Shown here piece after piece: positions 42,813-52,414 of a stretch of 64,000 nt of DNA. The position numbers and the translations under genes were made by a program. This DNA is from Acanthosepion lycidas. Its lineage: Eukaryota > Mollusca > Cephalopoda > Sepiida > Sepiidae. Every line of letters begins with the position of its first letter. Positions within the stretch are counted from its first letter, which is position 1. Under the pieces are notes generated by a model, which made no database searches, had not been told where the DNA came from, and saw only the letters and a program-made list of their open reading frames with translations. The stretch spans positions 135,595,127-135,659,126 of the forward strand of contig OZ010579.1 of the NCBI GenBank assembly GCA_963932145.1, read 5' to 3'.

Positions 42813-44425
42813 GCATAGTCACTAGCATCTGAGACCAATACGATTTCTGCTTGTGGTTTATAGTGTAGCTAATGATAAATCTGACATTAGTATTTTCTTG
42901 ATTTCTTCAAATGCCTTCTGGCACTTATCAGTCTAGTTCCACTTCACACTTTTTTTAAGCAAATTGTTCAGTGGAGCTCTCAAATTCTGCATATTAGGTA
43001 TATAAATTTGATAATAGTTTCCTAGTCCCAGAAATGCTTTTAACCTCGTAATGTTTGTTGGAGGAGGCATATTCTTAATTACACTTGCACATGATGGATC
43101 TAGTTGAAGACCATTTTTTTCAATGATTTGTCCTAGGTACTTGGTTTTAGGCAAAAGCAATTCAAACTTTTTCTCACCGAGTTTGAACCTGAACTCACAT
43201 ATTTGTTTTTCAAAAACTCCTTTTGCATGCCCAATATATTGTTCCTTACATACACTTTTAATTAATATATCATCCAGATAAGCAACTCTGAAATCACAAT
43301 CTGCAAGCATAGTATCCATAGCTTGTGGAAATATAGCTGGAGCCACTTTTATTTCAAAAAGAAATAAGTTGAACTTGTACAATCCTTTGTGCATATTTAT
43401 AGTTGTTAACTTTGAACATCCTTCTTCAACCTGTATTTGCAAATATGTTTCAGAAAGATTCAGCTTTGAAAAAAATATTTTTTTACACTGACTTCACAAA
43501 AATTTTCTTTGGACTTTCTAATGGGTAGTTATGAGGTTCTGAACATGTTTAACCCTGTCAAAAAATCAGCACAAACACAAAATTTATTTTCCTTTTTTTA
43601 CAGATACAGCTGGTGCTGCCCATTTTGAATCTTTTCAATTACACCTATTTTTTTCAAGTTTGTCTAATTCTTCATTGACTTGATTCAATGCTGCAAATAG
43701 TACACTACATTTTAGTTTAAACATTGGCATTGACTTGGTTTTTCACTCTGACTTTGGAGCACCAACCCAACTTATCCAATAGAACATCCAGAAAACATTT
43801 TTTCAATTATTCCTTTAAAAATTCACTTTTTTTTTTTTCTTTTTTTTTTACACCAGTCACTTGTCCACTTACATTTTTGCAATAAATATTTATAGGTAAA
43901 TACCACAGCTCAAGTAATTCCATCCAGTCAGTATCAAATAAGTTTGTAATATTTTTAACACATAAGCCTTAATTTTTACATACTATTATGGAATGAGACA
44001 TTACAAGTAATTTCACCCATAAAAAAAAAATAATTTCTCATCTGACATGCCACGTGTGATTTTCAAACTTCTTTTTAATATAGACTTTCCATTTGCTTTC
44101 CATAAGGTTTCATTGATTATTGTGATATCACTACCAGTGTCTAGTTGCATTTTTGCATCCACATTATTAATTTCCAAATACACAAATATTTGGTTTTCTG
44201 TAATTATTTTTCCATCACAATGCTGTGTACAAAATTTTTTTGTGAATTTTTCCTTGGTTTAGTTTTAAGTGTGCCTTTTTATGTCCTACTTTTCCACACT
44301 CATAGCACTTTGAATTCTTAAAGGGACAGTCAACTCCAAGATGTAACCTTCTACATCTGAAACATGGATTAATTTTTCTTTTTCCACATCTTCTTTAGCT
44401 TGTATGAATGCACATTCTTATTCTT
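42813..44425 (-). pseudogene. Gypsy B RT, protease remnant and Gag knuckles
   Basis: RT: the frame 42933-43442 has LQIQVEEGCSKLT-like start, YKFNLFLFEIKVAPAIFPQA, VAYLDDILIKS with an intact YLDD-type box (L for x), TKYLGQIIEKNGLQLDP, MPPPTNITRLKAFLGLGNYY and LKKSVKWN. The segment above it (43450-43760) carries broken fingers. At 44300-44400 the minus strand shows CFRCRRLHLGVDC and CYECGKVGHKK, two zinc knuckles. A protease-like stretch at 44100-44220 is too damaged to name residues. The N-terminal part of Gag would lie toward 44520. Confidence 0.78.
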
Positions 44426-44519
44426 CAATTTCTTCAGTATTGTGTCTCAGATTTAAGATTCTCTGACATTCTTCCAGTATTTCTTGTAGTCCTAATTTTT
44501 GATTCTGTTCGAGTTTCAG

Positions 44520-44679
44520 TGGAATTCTTATATTATCATCTCTTGCTTAGGCTACTCACTGTGAAGTTAGAAATTCTTCTGACTGACTCCAACAGAGTTC
44601 CTTGACTCACTTGGAGTTCTTTATTTAAGGCGTCTTGCCTAATTCATTTATGTCATTGGGGTGTGTTAATTAATCCACA
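44520..44679 (-). repeat. 5-prime LTR of gypsy B
   Basis: Direct repeat of 38645-38802. On the minus strand it begins TGTGGATTAATTAACAC. Open frame 44408-44605 is incidental. Confidence 0.7.
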
Positions 44680-44694
44680 GTAGAAACAAACATA

Positions 44695-45225
44695 AATAAG
44701 GAAGAACTAATAGCACATTTTACTGATATCCTCCTTTCAATAGCCAATGAAAATATAGCCAAGAAATTTGTACACACCAAACCAACTTATGAAAATTAAA
44801 CAAACAAAAAAAAACAAACACAGTCAGCAAAAACCTAGATGAGTCCAAAAAAAGTAGTCATAGCCTGTAAAACTCTCAAATGGAAATCCTGGAGAGATTT
44901 TGTCAAAAACCAAATCCAAAATGTATGGAAAATGATGCAAAAAATAGCATGAAAAAACTGTCAAAAACCCCTATTAAACACTTTTCCTACAATAATACAA
45001 AGATCACAAACAAAAAAGACTGCAGACCTCCTAGCTGAACGCTTTTCAGAAAACTCTTCATCAAAAAACCACTGCAAAGCATTCCAAACCCTCCTAGCTG
45101 AACGCTTTTCAGAAAACTCTTCATCAAAAAACCACTGCAAAGCATTCCAAACCCTCAAACGGAGTGAAGAAAAGAAAAAATCAACTTTAATTAAAAAAAA
45201 AAAGACAATGAAAATTACAACCAAC
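44695..45225 (+). pseudogene. Jockey-type LINE ORF2, linker before RT
   Basis: The + strand reads WKSWRDFVKNQIQNVWKMM, then KTADLLAERFSENSSSKNHC and KAFQTL, a segment that in Jockey-like LINEs lies between endonuclease and RT. The LLAERFS...FQTL segment occurs twice in tandem through a 63-bp duplication. The RNase H end of the same LINE type follows at 47246-48735 on the same strand, beyond a gypsy B insertion, so both pieces may be one LINE copy. Confidence 0.72.
45028..45153 (+). repeat. 63-bp in-frame tandem duplication in LINE ORF2
   Basis: Units 45028-45090 and 45091-45153 are identical as far as read and add exactly 21 codons. The identity suggests a recent event compared with the decayed surroundings. 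Confidence 0.93.
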
Positions 45226-45231
45226 CTCTTG

Positions 45232-45461
45232 TATCCTTAAAGAGATTGCAAACAGACAAAGTTGGTACTCAAGTGAAGGAACAGTAACACGTGTATAGAT
45301 GAAAGAAGAGTGGTTTATTGTAAAAGTGAATACACTACTGAAAGATAGGGAATCAGATGGCAGGCTAGTAATTCCTGAAGCAGGCCCCCAGGTATATCCT
45401 GTGCTCACCATATATAGCTACTGATATAGGAGATAGGAGTGTGGGATATTCCATTACAACA
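45232..45461 (-). repeat. Probable 3-prime LTR of the second gypsy B element
   Basis: The right end is well supported: on the minus strand a tract AACTCGGGGGAGG is followed by TGTTGTAATGGAATATCCC, a polypurine tract plus LTR start. A TATATATGG-like promoter word lies near 45405-45415. The left end is a guess. Confidence 0.55.
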
Positions 45462-45892
45462 CCTCCCCCGAGTTAATTTTCCCATGAAATTTTGCTCAGT
45501 ACCTCTTCTTTTTGGGGTCAGGACATAATTGTTTGACTTTTTTCCTCTTCCTAGTACTTTTCCATCTCACCAATTTTTGTGCTGGTGAGATGTGAGGCAT
45601 TAACAATTTTTGGGGAGCTGATACTTCCATCGGTACTGGTGGAGATATGGGAACTGGTATTTCGAATGCGTTATATATTACCTCTATTGGTAATTCTTCA
45701 CTAAGTGTGACATCTTTCACATGTCTTGGCCTTGACTGATTTAAATGTCTCTTAAATTCAAATCTTCTTTTGAGCATGTATATCATTCTGCCAAGTCCTC
45801 TAGTGATAATTCTGTCTTCCCAGAAGTTTTTTCCACCCCTATAATTTCTGAAGAAAACTCTGTCTCCTGGTTTGTAAAATTTGGTTACAAAA

Positions 45893-45924
<32 letters not shown>

Positions 45925-47245
45925 ACCACTTGTCAAAAACTGACCAAATTTTTCTTGCGAACATCAGTTCAGCTGATAATAGGCCTGATTCTATGTTCAG
46001 ATTGGGAGTAATTCTGTAAATTGCTAAAAACTTTTGTATACTCCTCATCAGTGTCCATCCCTTGAATCTTTCTTAGAGCTCTTTTAAAGTGTCCATGAAT
46101 CTTTCTGTATGCCCATTTGGTCTAGGATGGTAAGCAGAGGTCATAATGTGGTTTATGGACAATGATGTGCAGAAATTCTTAAATTCTCTGCTGGTAAATT
46201 GTCCTGTTGTCACTAACTAAAGTTTTTTGTACAACAAAATGACTAAAAAAAACTTGTTTAGTACATTCATAGTATTTGCAGATGTTGGGTGTCTACACTT
46301 GAATATTTCCAGCCACTTGGAGAAACTGTCTACAATTATAAGCCACATCTGTTTCTTCATTTTTTTTTTTTTTTTAATGAATTCATCCTTCTCAGCTGCT
46401 TTTTTTATATCTCCTAAAGTCACACGTAACTCTTGAATTGTATTGCATAGTAATACTGATAATTTTTTTTCATCCTTTAAAGCAGCTATCACCGTGTCTT
46501 CTAACGGTTCTGCAAATTTGGGAATCAATCTAGACACTGTCTGCATGTCCTAGTTCTTTTAGGGTAGGCATTCCATCTTAAAGTCGTAGTTCAACAAGAT
46601 TTTTCCCCAGCACTGTAACTCGTTAGCAGTGTGTGTAGGTATACCCTTTCTTGATCCAAAAATTGTTAACAATGGTCTATGGTCTGTATGTAATGTAAAT
46701 TTCTTTCCATGGATGAACTTGTGAAATTTTTTAACTGAGTAGATTATTCTTGATTTGGCTATAATTTCTTTCTACAGGAAGCAAGATTCTGGAAGCATGG
46801 GCTTTGTATTCCCATCTTCAAACTTGTGGAGAATTACTGCTCCGATCCCATAGTTGCTAGCATCAGATACTACAATTATTTCTTTTATAGGGTCAAAATT
46901 CACTAACGATAAATCTGATATGAGACAGCATTTTATTTTCTGAAAAGCATCTTTGCATTCTTTAGACCACATCCATTTTGCACCCTTTTTCATTGTCATC
47001 CAGTGGAGCTCTAAGATCATACATTTTGGGAATGTAGATACTGTAATAGTTGGCCAAGCCTAAAAATGCCTGAAGATTAGTGATGTTGTTTGGTGGTGGC
47101 ATATTTTTAATAGTTTCAGCCTTCTTCAGGTCCAGTCTTCTGTTCTTGTTGATTATTTGTCCCAAATATTAGATCTGCTTCATGAAGAACTTGTACTTAT
47201 CTGTTGTTAGCTTGAAGCCATATTCATCAATCTTCTGGAACACTC
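45462..47245 (-). pseudogene. Gypsy B, second copy: RT end, RNase H, integrase, Pol tail
   Basis: From right to left: YLGQIINKNRRLDLKKAET, MPPPNNITNLQAFLGLANYY (RT thumb, 47165-46962), VSDASNYGIGAVILHKFEDG (RNase H, catalytic D-A-S intact, 46850), SRLIPKFAEPLEDT (RNase H end, 46540), WLIIVDSFSKWLEIFKC (integrase core, 46330) with part of the core missing, SAELMFARKIWSVFDK (45950), then FYKPGDRVFFRNYRGGKNFW (SH3-like) and a basic tail ending at 45496. A T-rich slip at 46360 and another at 45900-45925 break frames. The 5-prime part with Gag is absent; the right edge passes into Jockey sequence. Confidence 0.8.
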
Positions 47246-48735
47246 TGGATCAAACCATACGGTATACACATGAAAAACGTCCTTGAAGTAACACAAATAA
47301 ATATGGCACAAATCCAGCAGTCCATCAACTTTAAAATACCTCCCTGAATGATAAAACAACCAAACATCCTATTAAAACTAAGTAAGTCCCAAAAATCCAA
47401 AACCAATCCTATCACATTCCATGAAGAATTATTCTCTATCAAAGATGCCTATGCAGGCCATCTGTCCATCTATATGGATAGATCTAAAGATGATGATAAA
47501 GTTGAATGTGTAGCTATTCACCACAAATTTAAATTAATGAAAGCACTCCCAGACAAATCTTCCATATTTAATGTCAAGTGACAGCTGTTGACTTTGCCCA
47601 TGACATCATAAATTCAGCTAAACATTAAAAAAATTATTATATCCATTGTCCCCATGTCAGTGATCGTAGCATTGAAAAACAAAAAAATGTTGAACCCACT
47701 AATCATTAAACTACTAAACAGGATCAATAGCTTAAATACAGATATCGTCTTCTGCTGGATATCAAGCCATGTTGGTATCTGTAGCAGGAAAGCTGGGATT
47801 CTGTAGCACAGACACTGGAAACACCCTTGCAACAAATTCTGGTTTAGTACGCAACACCATGTATTACACTGAATGCACAAAATTCTTTCTGCCAACTCAT
47901 CAAAAACTCGCCTTTTTTTATATGTTCTTGCCGAGCCAGAAAATTTGCATATTGGGTATGCTGCCAGCCTCGATCTGACTCACTGACGCATGCACCTCAT
48001 CATTCGAGCACCGGTGCTCAGAGAGTCTGCCTCACTAGCAATTTCGTCACACATATAGGCTATGCTACTCTAGCCCTCTTAGACCTACAAGGTAATTCTC
48101 CACATAGGGAATGATAGAGTGGATTCAGCAGCAAGAAAAGCATCTATAAATACATCAGACCTCTTAAATATCAAAATCCTATATACAGACCTGAAACCAA
48201 TAATCAATAAATATATTAGGGTGGAGTGGTAGAACCTGTACAAAATTAAACCTATAGGAGAATGGCATCAGAAACACCAAACTAGAAGGAGGGATTGTGT
48301 TCAGACACTTAGCATGCCACATATACTGGAGTTTTTTTCCTGTTTTAGGATATAACAATCAGTTATGGTAGCATATCCAATAAGAAATTGGACATACTAC
48401 CCTAGCCCATTCTTATATCTTAAAAAAGGAAAAACCTCCAGTATGTGTGGTATGCCAAGAGCCATTCACTGTAAAACATATACTGACAAACTGCAGCAAT
48501 TTTAATTCAATCTGCTTAAAATACCAAACATCAAACTTAAAAGAATTCTTTCAAAATACTAATCCACTTTATATATTCTAGTTTCTAAGAGAAACTAAAT
48601 TATATATAATCATAAATAACAACAGTCTTACTATTTGAAAAAGACCATTTAAGTACAGGGCTTTATTTAGGAAAAACATTAAATTTCAGCATTAAATGAC
48701 CCAATGACTTAATATATTGTAAAATAAACAATTTC
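47246..48735 (+). pseudogene. Jockey-type LINE, RNase H and 3-prime end
   Basis: The + strand reads a worn RT end to 47440, then FHEELFSIKDAYAGHLSIYM, DRSKDDDKVECVA (RNase H start, normally T-D-G-S-K), LKNKKMLNPLIIKLLNRINS, and FCWISSHVGI at 47750-47775. A foreign block follows, and GNDRVDSAARKAS with YTDLKPIINKYIRVEW resumes at 48100. A C-terminal cysteine-containing region (MCGMPRAIHCK, near 48440) and IPNIKLKRIL follow. The 3-prime UTR ends CAGCATTAAATGACCCAATG and TGTAAAATAAACAA. It is preceded by the gypsy B copy. Confidence 0.78.
47781..48098. mobile_element. Unidentified block of about 320 bp inside the LINE RNase H
   Basis: It separates SSHVGI from GNDRVDSAAR, which normally lie one or two residues apart. 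Its own sequence (with TCGAGCACCGGTGCTCAGAG, a perfect 16-base palindrome inside, near 48004-48023) has no recognised coding or family signature. No clear target duplication is visible, so the exact ends are uncertain by several bases. Confidence 0.55.
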
Positions 48736-48736
48736 T

Positions 48737-49050
48737 TAGAAAGGCATATTCACACATGAAAATCTTTTGGAATGTATGTTTGCTTGGTTGAAATTCTGGT
48801 AAGTGTGAAAATAGTTGAGACATTCTATCTTTAAGATTTTGTATGAAAGTTGTGAATGGCTGTACATTTTGACATTCATTAAAATGTTGTTCATGTAGAG
48901 TGAGAGAAGTACCAAAAAAACATTTCAGAAGATGTACATCTGATTAACTTACTGATGGTTTCTACAGAAATATCCTTAATTGGAAAAGCAGCCAGCCTTC
49001 TTGTGAATCTATCAATGATAGCAAGTATATATGTATATCCACTGACATCT
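48737..49050 (-). pseudogene. Gypsy C integrase fragment
   Basis: The minus strand reads DVSGYTYILAIIDRFTRRLA, FPIKDISVETISKLI near 49045-48940, the start of an integrase core with an intact I-I/V-D-R-F-T-R. After a deletion it continues FIQNLKDRMSQLFSHLPEFQ near 48860-48790. This later part precedes the SH3-like domain in this type of Pol. The catalytic D-N-G-x-Q-F and glutamate region is missing between them. Confidence 0.7.
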
Positions 49051-49159
49051 GAAAATGACTGCTTCTACTACTACTACTACTACTACCCTAGTCCTTTCTT
49101 TACCTGAACACACCATGACTATAAGATACTGAAGATACAAAACTAAATCAGCTCAACAA

Positions 49160-49384
49160 AAATCAGCTGAACCCCTCAACTTTTCTTTCTCCAATATTCA
49201 TGGTATTCTTACCAACTTCTGTAGTGTAGAATTGTTCCTCTCCAAAAACTCTCCAGACATCCTAGCTCTCTGTGGAACTAATCTTAATTCTTCTATCCCC
49301 TCTTATGATTTCTTGATTCCTGGATATCTACTTTTCCTTAGGAAGTGTAGACAGTTTTGTCATGCTAGAACTAAATTTCATGTT
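49160..49384 (+). pseudogene. CR1-like LINE endonuclease, N-terminal fragment
   Basis: The + strand frame reads LNFSFSNIHGILTNFCSVEL, FLSKNSPDILALCGTNLNSS and YDFLIPGYLLFLRK. It follows the opening of APE-type endonucleases in CR1-like LINEs, where the first catalytic N lies in the N-I-x-G/S box and E in A-L-x-E-T; here E is G. It stops abruptly at 49384 where the repeat of 49385-49510 begins. Confidence 0.72.
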
Positions 49385-49510
49385 CAAAAATTGATATTGC
49401 AGATTACATCCACAATGAAGAAAACAAATTGCAAGTCCAAACTCAAATATCAGGAGTAGAAAGAAATGTTGAAATCTTGATTCACAGGTAATGTCACAAA
49501 TCCCTAACCC
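49385..49510 (+). repeat. Unclassified dispersed repeat, copy 3 (partial)
   Basis: Matches 25803-25920 with substitutions: GATATTGCAGATTACATCCA, CAAACTCAAATATCAGGAGT and AGAAAGAAATGTTGAAA are all recognisable. It joins directly to the CR1-like fragment on the left. Confidence 0.75.
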
Positions 49511-49729
49511 ATGAACTGATGGGGTGGACATCATAGTATTGATGTTTCCCTGTATGCTACTTTTGGAAAAAGTGCAGGGTTGACTGCAGTGTTTTGCTAC
49601 TGCAATGAATTTGTAATGTGTTTAACTTGGATCTTGATCTGCTGGTGTTTTGGTTTCTGCTTCTTTTTTGTCAAATTGAGGATCTGTAAGTCTGTTGTGT
49701 CTCTTGTTGGATGTTATATCATTAAGAGA

Positions 49730-50290
49730 GATCATAACTGGTTTGCTAGCCTAACTACTATGAACTGCAACTGCTGAAGGTCCTTGTTCACAGAGGGTAA
49801 CATGTGTAACATATTTGTTTGTCTCTCCTGGAACCCAATGTGAATATGGTCCATATATTCAGAAAGCTTTTCCAGGTTTATCTCTGCCACTGTGGGAGCC
49901 AGTATTTGGTTGGTTGTAGCAGGTAGCCTGTCCAACCACAACCTTGATAACATAGTGTCAGATATGATGTTCAACCCAAGAAATCCTTTCATATATTACA
50001 GAAGCTGGGGGGGAGTTCTGTCTCCTAACAAAACATAATAGCCATTGTATTATTGCTTCTTTTAATGTGTCATATGGGTCATTCTTGGATTTTATTTCAA
50101 GGAGATCTGCGACTTTGTGCATGATTTCTATTGGCAATTTTTCCACAATGTATCTGTATTATTCTCTCTGTGATGTTATTTTCCTGGTGTTGAAGAGTGC
50201 CTGTAACTGCACAAATTATGCTTGGAAATTTTGTGGGTTGTAGAAAGGCAAATGCATTGCTAGTGAAGCTTATGGAAATTTTAAAAAGAT
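49730..50290 (-). pseudogene. Gypsy C Gag
   Basis: Two frames: near 50230 FVQLQALFNTRKITSQRE, then 50146 VEKLPIEIMHKVADLLEIKS, NDPYDTLKEAIIQWLL, then 49992 onward ISDTMLSRLWLDRLPATTNQ, LAPTVAEINLEKLSEYMD. This order (I/E-A-x-F-x-x-R-x-I-T, L-P-x-E-I, N-P-Y-D-x-L-K, L-F-L-x-R-L-P, A-x-L-A-D) is that of a common Gag in arthropod and mollusc gypsy elements. A frameshift near 49990 splits it. It lies on the same strand as the gypsy C integrase at 48737-49050 and may be the same element with a large deletion. Confidence 0.75.
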
Positions 50291-51129
50291 TTTAAATTTT
50301 GTATCACTTGGTATGAATATAGTGCATTGGTGTGTGTTTGCTAAAGAGAGTAATAGAAAGGGCTAAGTAGAGTGAATGATTTTGACCAGGTCAGTAAACT
50401 GCCTGTTAGATTTCAGTGGGTAGGAGATAGTATGCCTGTCAGAGACTGCAAAGCAAAAAGAGGGAGGTAAATATTCCAGGGAATTGATAAGGTTAGGTAT
50501 GAGTTACCATCTTTACTTTTGGCTGTTGTGAGTTCCTGAAACTCGATATAATTTTTTTTTTTTTATCAGTTCTCTGGTGTAAAATTAGCTGTTAATGTTC
50601 ATTTAGAAGGGCATTTTACATTTGATGTTGGATTTTTATCACTTGTAGGGTGTGTGGTAGCTCTGATTTATTTTGTTGGCCCTAAGGTAGCAACGTTTCT
50701 AACTAAAGAAACATGAATAAGCACAAATATGGATTTATAGAACAAACAATAACAACTATTTATTAGCCAGGACACTGGCATTGTGAAAAAGGAAAAGGAT
50801 GAGTTTCTGTCAAAGCAATTAGTTTGTTGAGGGAATGGCAAGGATCAGTTAAAAACACATGTGTAAACTTTGGGGAGCATGTTTGGTTTTAGTATGTGAA
50901 ACTTGTACTTACAAATAAATCCAATTATTTATTGGTGGAGTGTTCTTGTATCAAATTCCTTGTCCAGGAGTAGTGATTGAAATTTTATGGCTCTGGTGTG
51001 TTGTTACATTTTATATCAGTAGAGATAGGCTTAACTTGAACCAGATTTTAGATTCTTGATCTTCTGTTTTGATTGGCCAAACGTTGACTTCTTAATTCTG
51101 ATTTGCTGGTTTTGTTATTTTACTGAAAC
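50291..51129. other. Non-coding stretch
   Basis: No gene recognised. Likely the leader or flank of the gypsy C copy and unique intron sequence. Confidence 0.45.
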
Positions 51130-51131
51130 TA

Positions 51132-52412
51132 TTGGTTTGGTGCATAATTATCAAGCGTTTTGGTAGGAGAGTTATTTGTTAATAAAAATTGCTGTTTTGT
51201 TTAATTTTTTAAAATAAAATCATTTTATTTTCAGGTTATAAAAATACGTCTCGATAATCATACTCACATTTGTCATATTATGCTTTACCACTTTGAAAAA
51301 GGATGGAAAGCAGTGTGCTCATTTCGCGATTTCAACAAACTTTTTGGCAAAGGAACTATCAGTGAAAGTCGATACAAGGAATGGTTTGCTTGTTTCAAAT
51401 TTGGTGACATTAGTTTGGAAGATAAGCCAGGAAGAAATTGACCATCGGATTTCAATGTCCAGGCACTTTTGGCAGCCATGGAAGAGGACAAAAGCTTGAC
51501 AACTTGAATGCTGGCCAATGACTTCAATGTGGACCATTCAACCATCGTTCGTTGTCTTAAAAAGCTCAGAAAGGTATGGAAATTGGCTGGATAAGTTCCT
51601 CACGAACTCTACGACAACAATAAAGCTGAACATGTCTGAATTTTCACTGACTTACTGCAACAAAACAAGCAAGCTCCATTTCTGAAGAATGTTGTGACAG
51701 GGGATGAATTGTGGCTTCTCTTGAGAAACACCAAAATAAAGAAGGTCTGCATTTTGGCAGGAGTTTCACCAAGAGGTATACAAAAAAAAATGTGCACTGT
51801 ATGAAGGAATTGTGGTGTGTTTGGTGGAACAGAAGTAGAATCATCCATTGGGAAATCATCTCAAACGGGATTTGTTATTGGTGGAATAACAACGATGAAT
51901 GTCAACAGTGGCTTATTCCGACAAAAATGGCAAGCGGCAATTGAACATCAACAGTGATGTTTATCTGGCTCAACTTGACTGCCTTCACGTTGTAATTGAG
52001 ATGAAAAGACCTTGTAAAAAGAACTATATTGTCTTCCACCACGATAATGTGTTTCCACATATTGAGCATCATGTTGTCGATTGTATTGCCAGTGCTGGGA
52101 ACTGCTTCCACATCCACCATATTCTCCCACAGAAGCACCTACAGACTACCATGTCAATCACTTGCTGAAAAATTGGCATGTGAACAAAGTTTATGCTGAT
52201 TTGGATAACTTGGTGGCCAATGTCAAAGCATGGCTTGCTCATAAGAACCGTGACTTCTTTGCTCATGGAATCGACTGTCTTCCAAGCAAATGGGAAGCAG
52301 TTATTGAAGTAGATGGTGACTATGCTCCAGAATAATCATTGTTGAATTGTTATATTTCTTTTTTCATAATAAATATTATATAAAAATGCCTGATAATTAT
52401 GCACTAACCCAA
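51132..52412 (+). mobile_element. Full-length mariner element, inactivated
   Basis: Terminal inverted repeats: the left end reads TTGGTTTGGTGCATAATTAT inward from 51132; the right end read inward from 52412 is TTGGGTTAGTGCATAATTAT. These are about 25 bp with three mismatches. TA flanks both ends (51130-51131, 52413-52414). The length of 1281 bp is normal for mariner. The transposase inside carries many stops, so the copy cannot act alone. Confidence 0.93.
51280..52335 (+). pseudogene. Mariner transposase, degenerate
   Basis: Starting at MLYHFEKGWKAVCSFRDF, the N-terminal DNA-binding region has FGKGTISESRYKEWFACFK, FGDISLEDKPGR, and later HSTIVRCLKKLRK (helix-turn-helix). The catalytic parts are VVTGDELWLL (first D, about 51700), FHHDNVFPH (second D, about 52030) and PPYSPTEAPTDYH (about 52120-52160), where the third D of the D,D34D triad appears to be in the altered S-P-T-E-A-P segment (normally S-P-D-L-A-P). 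It ends WEAVIEVDGDYAPE. At least six stops or frameshifts occur. About 350 codons including gaps, the family's usual length. Confidence 0.9.
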
Positions 52413-52414
52413 TA

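Larger units (their letters stand above)
38645..44679 (-). mobile_element. Gypsy family B element with nested insertions
   Basis: Terminal direct repeats of about 160 bp (38645-38802 and 44520-44679) share ATCTCTTGCTTAGG, then TACTCACTGTGA and CACTTGGAGTTCTTTA. They enclose Gag knuckles, protease remnants, RT, RNase H and integrase in minus-strand order. A polypurine-type tract (complement of CCCACCCCCTTTT, 38803 onward) precedes the 3-prime LTR. Three later elements sit inside: the family A copy at 39985-41990, the MITE at 42162-42241 and the minisatellite element at about 42244-42812. Their removal leaves about 3.4 kb. No target duplication of the outer element is visible (TCTAA versus GTAGA). 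Confidence 0.8.
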
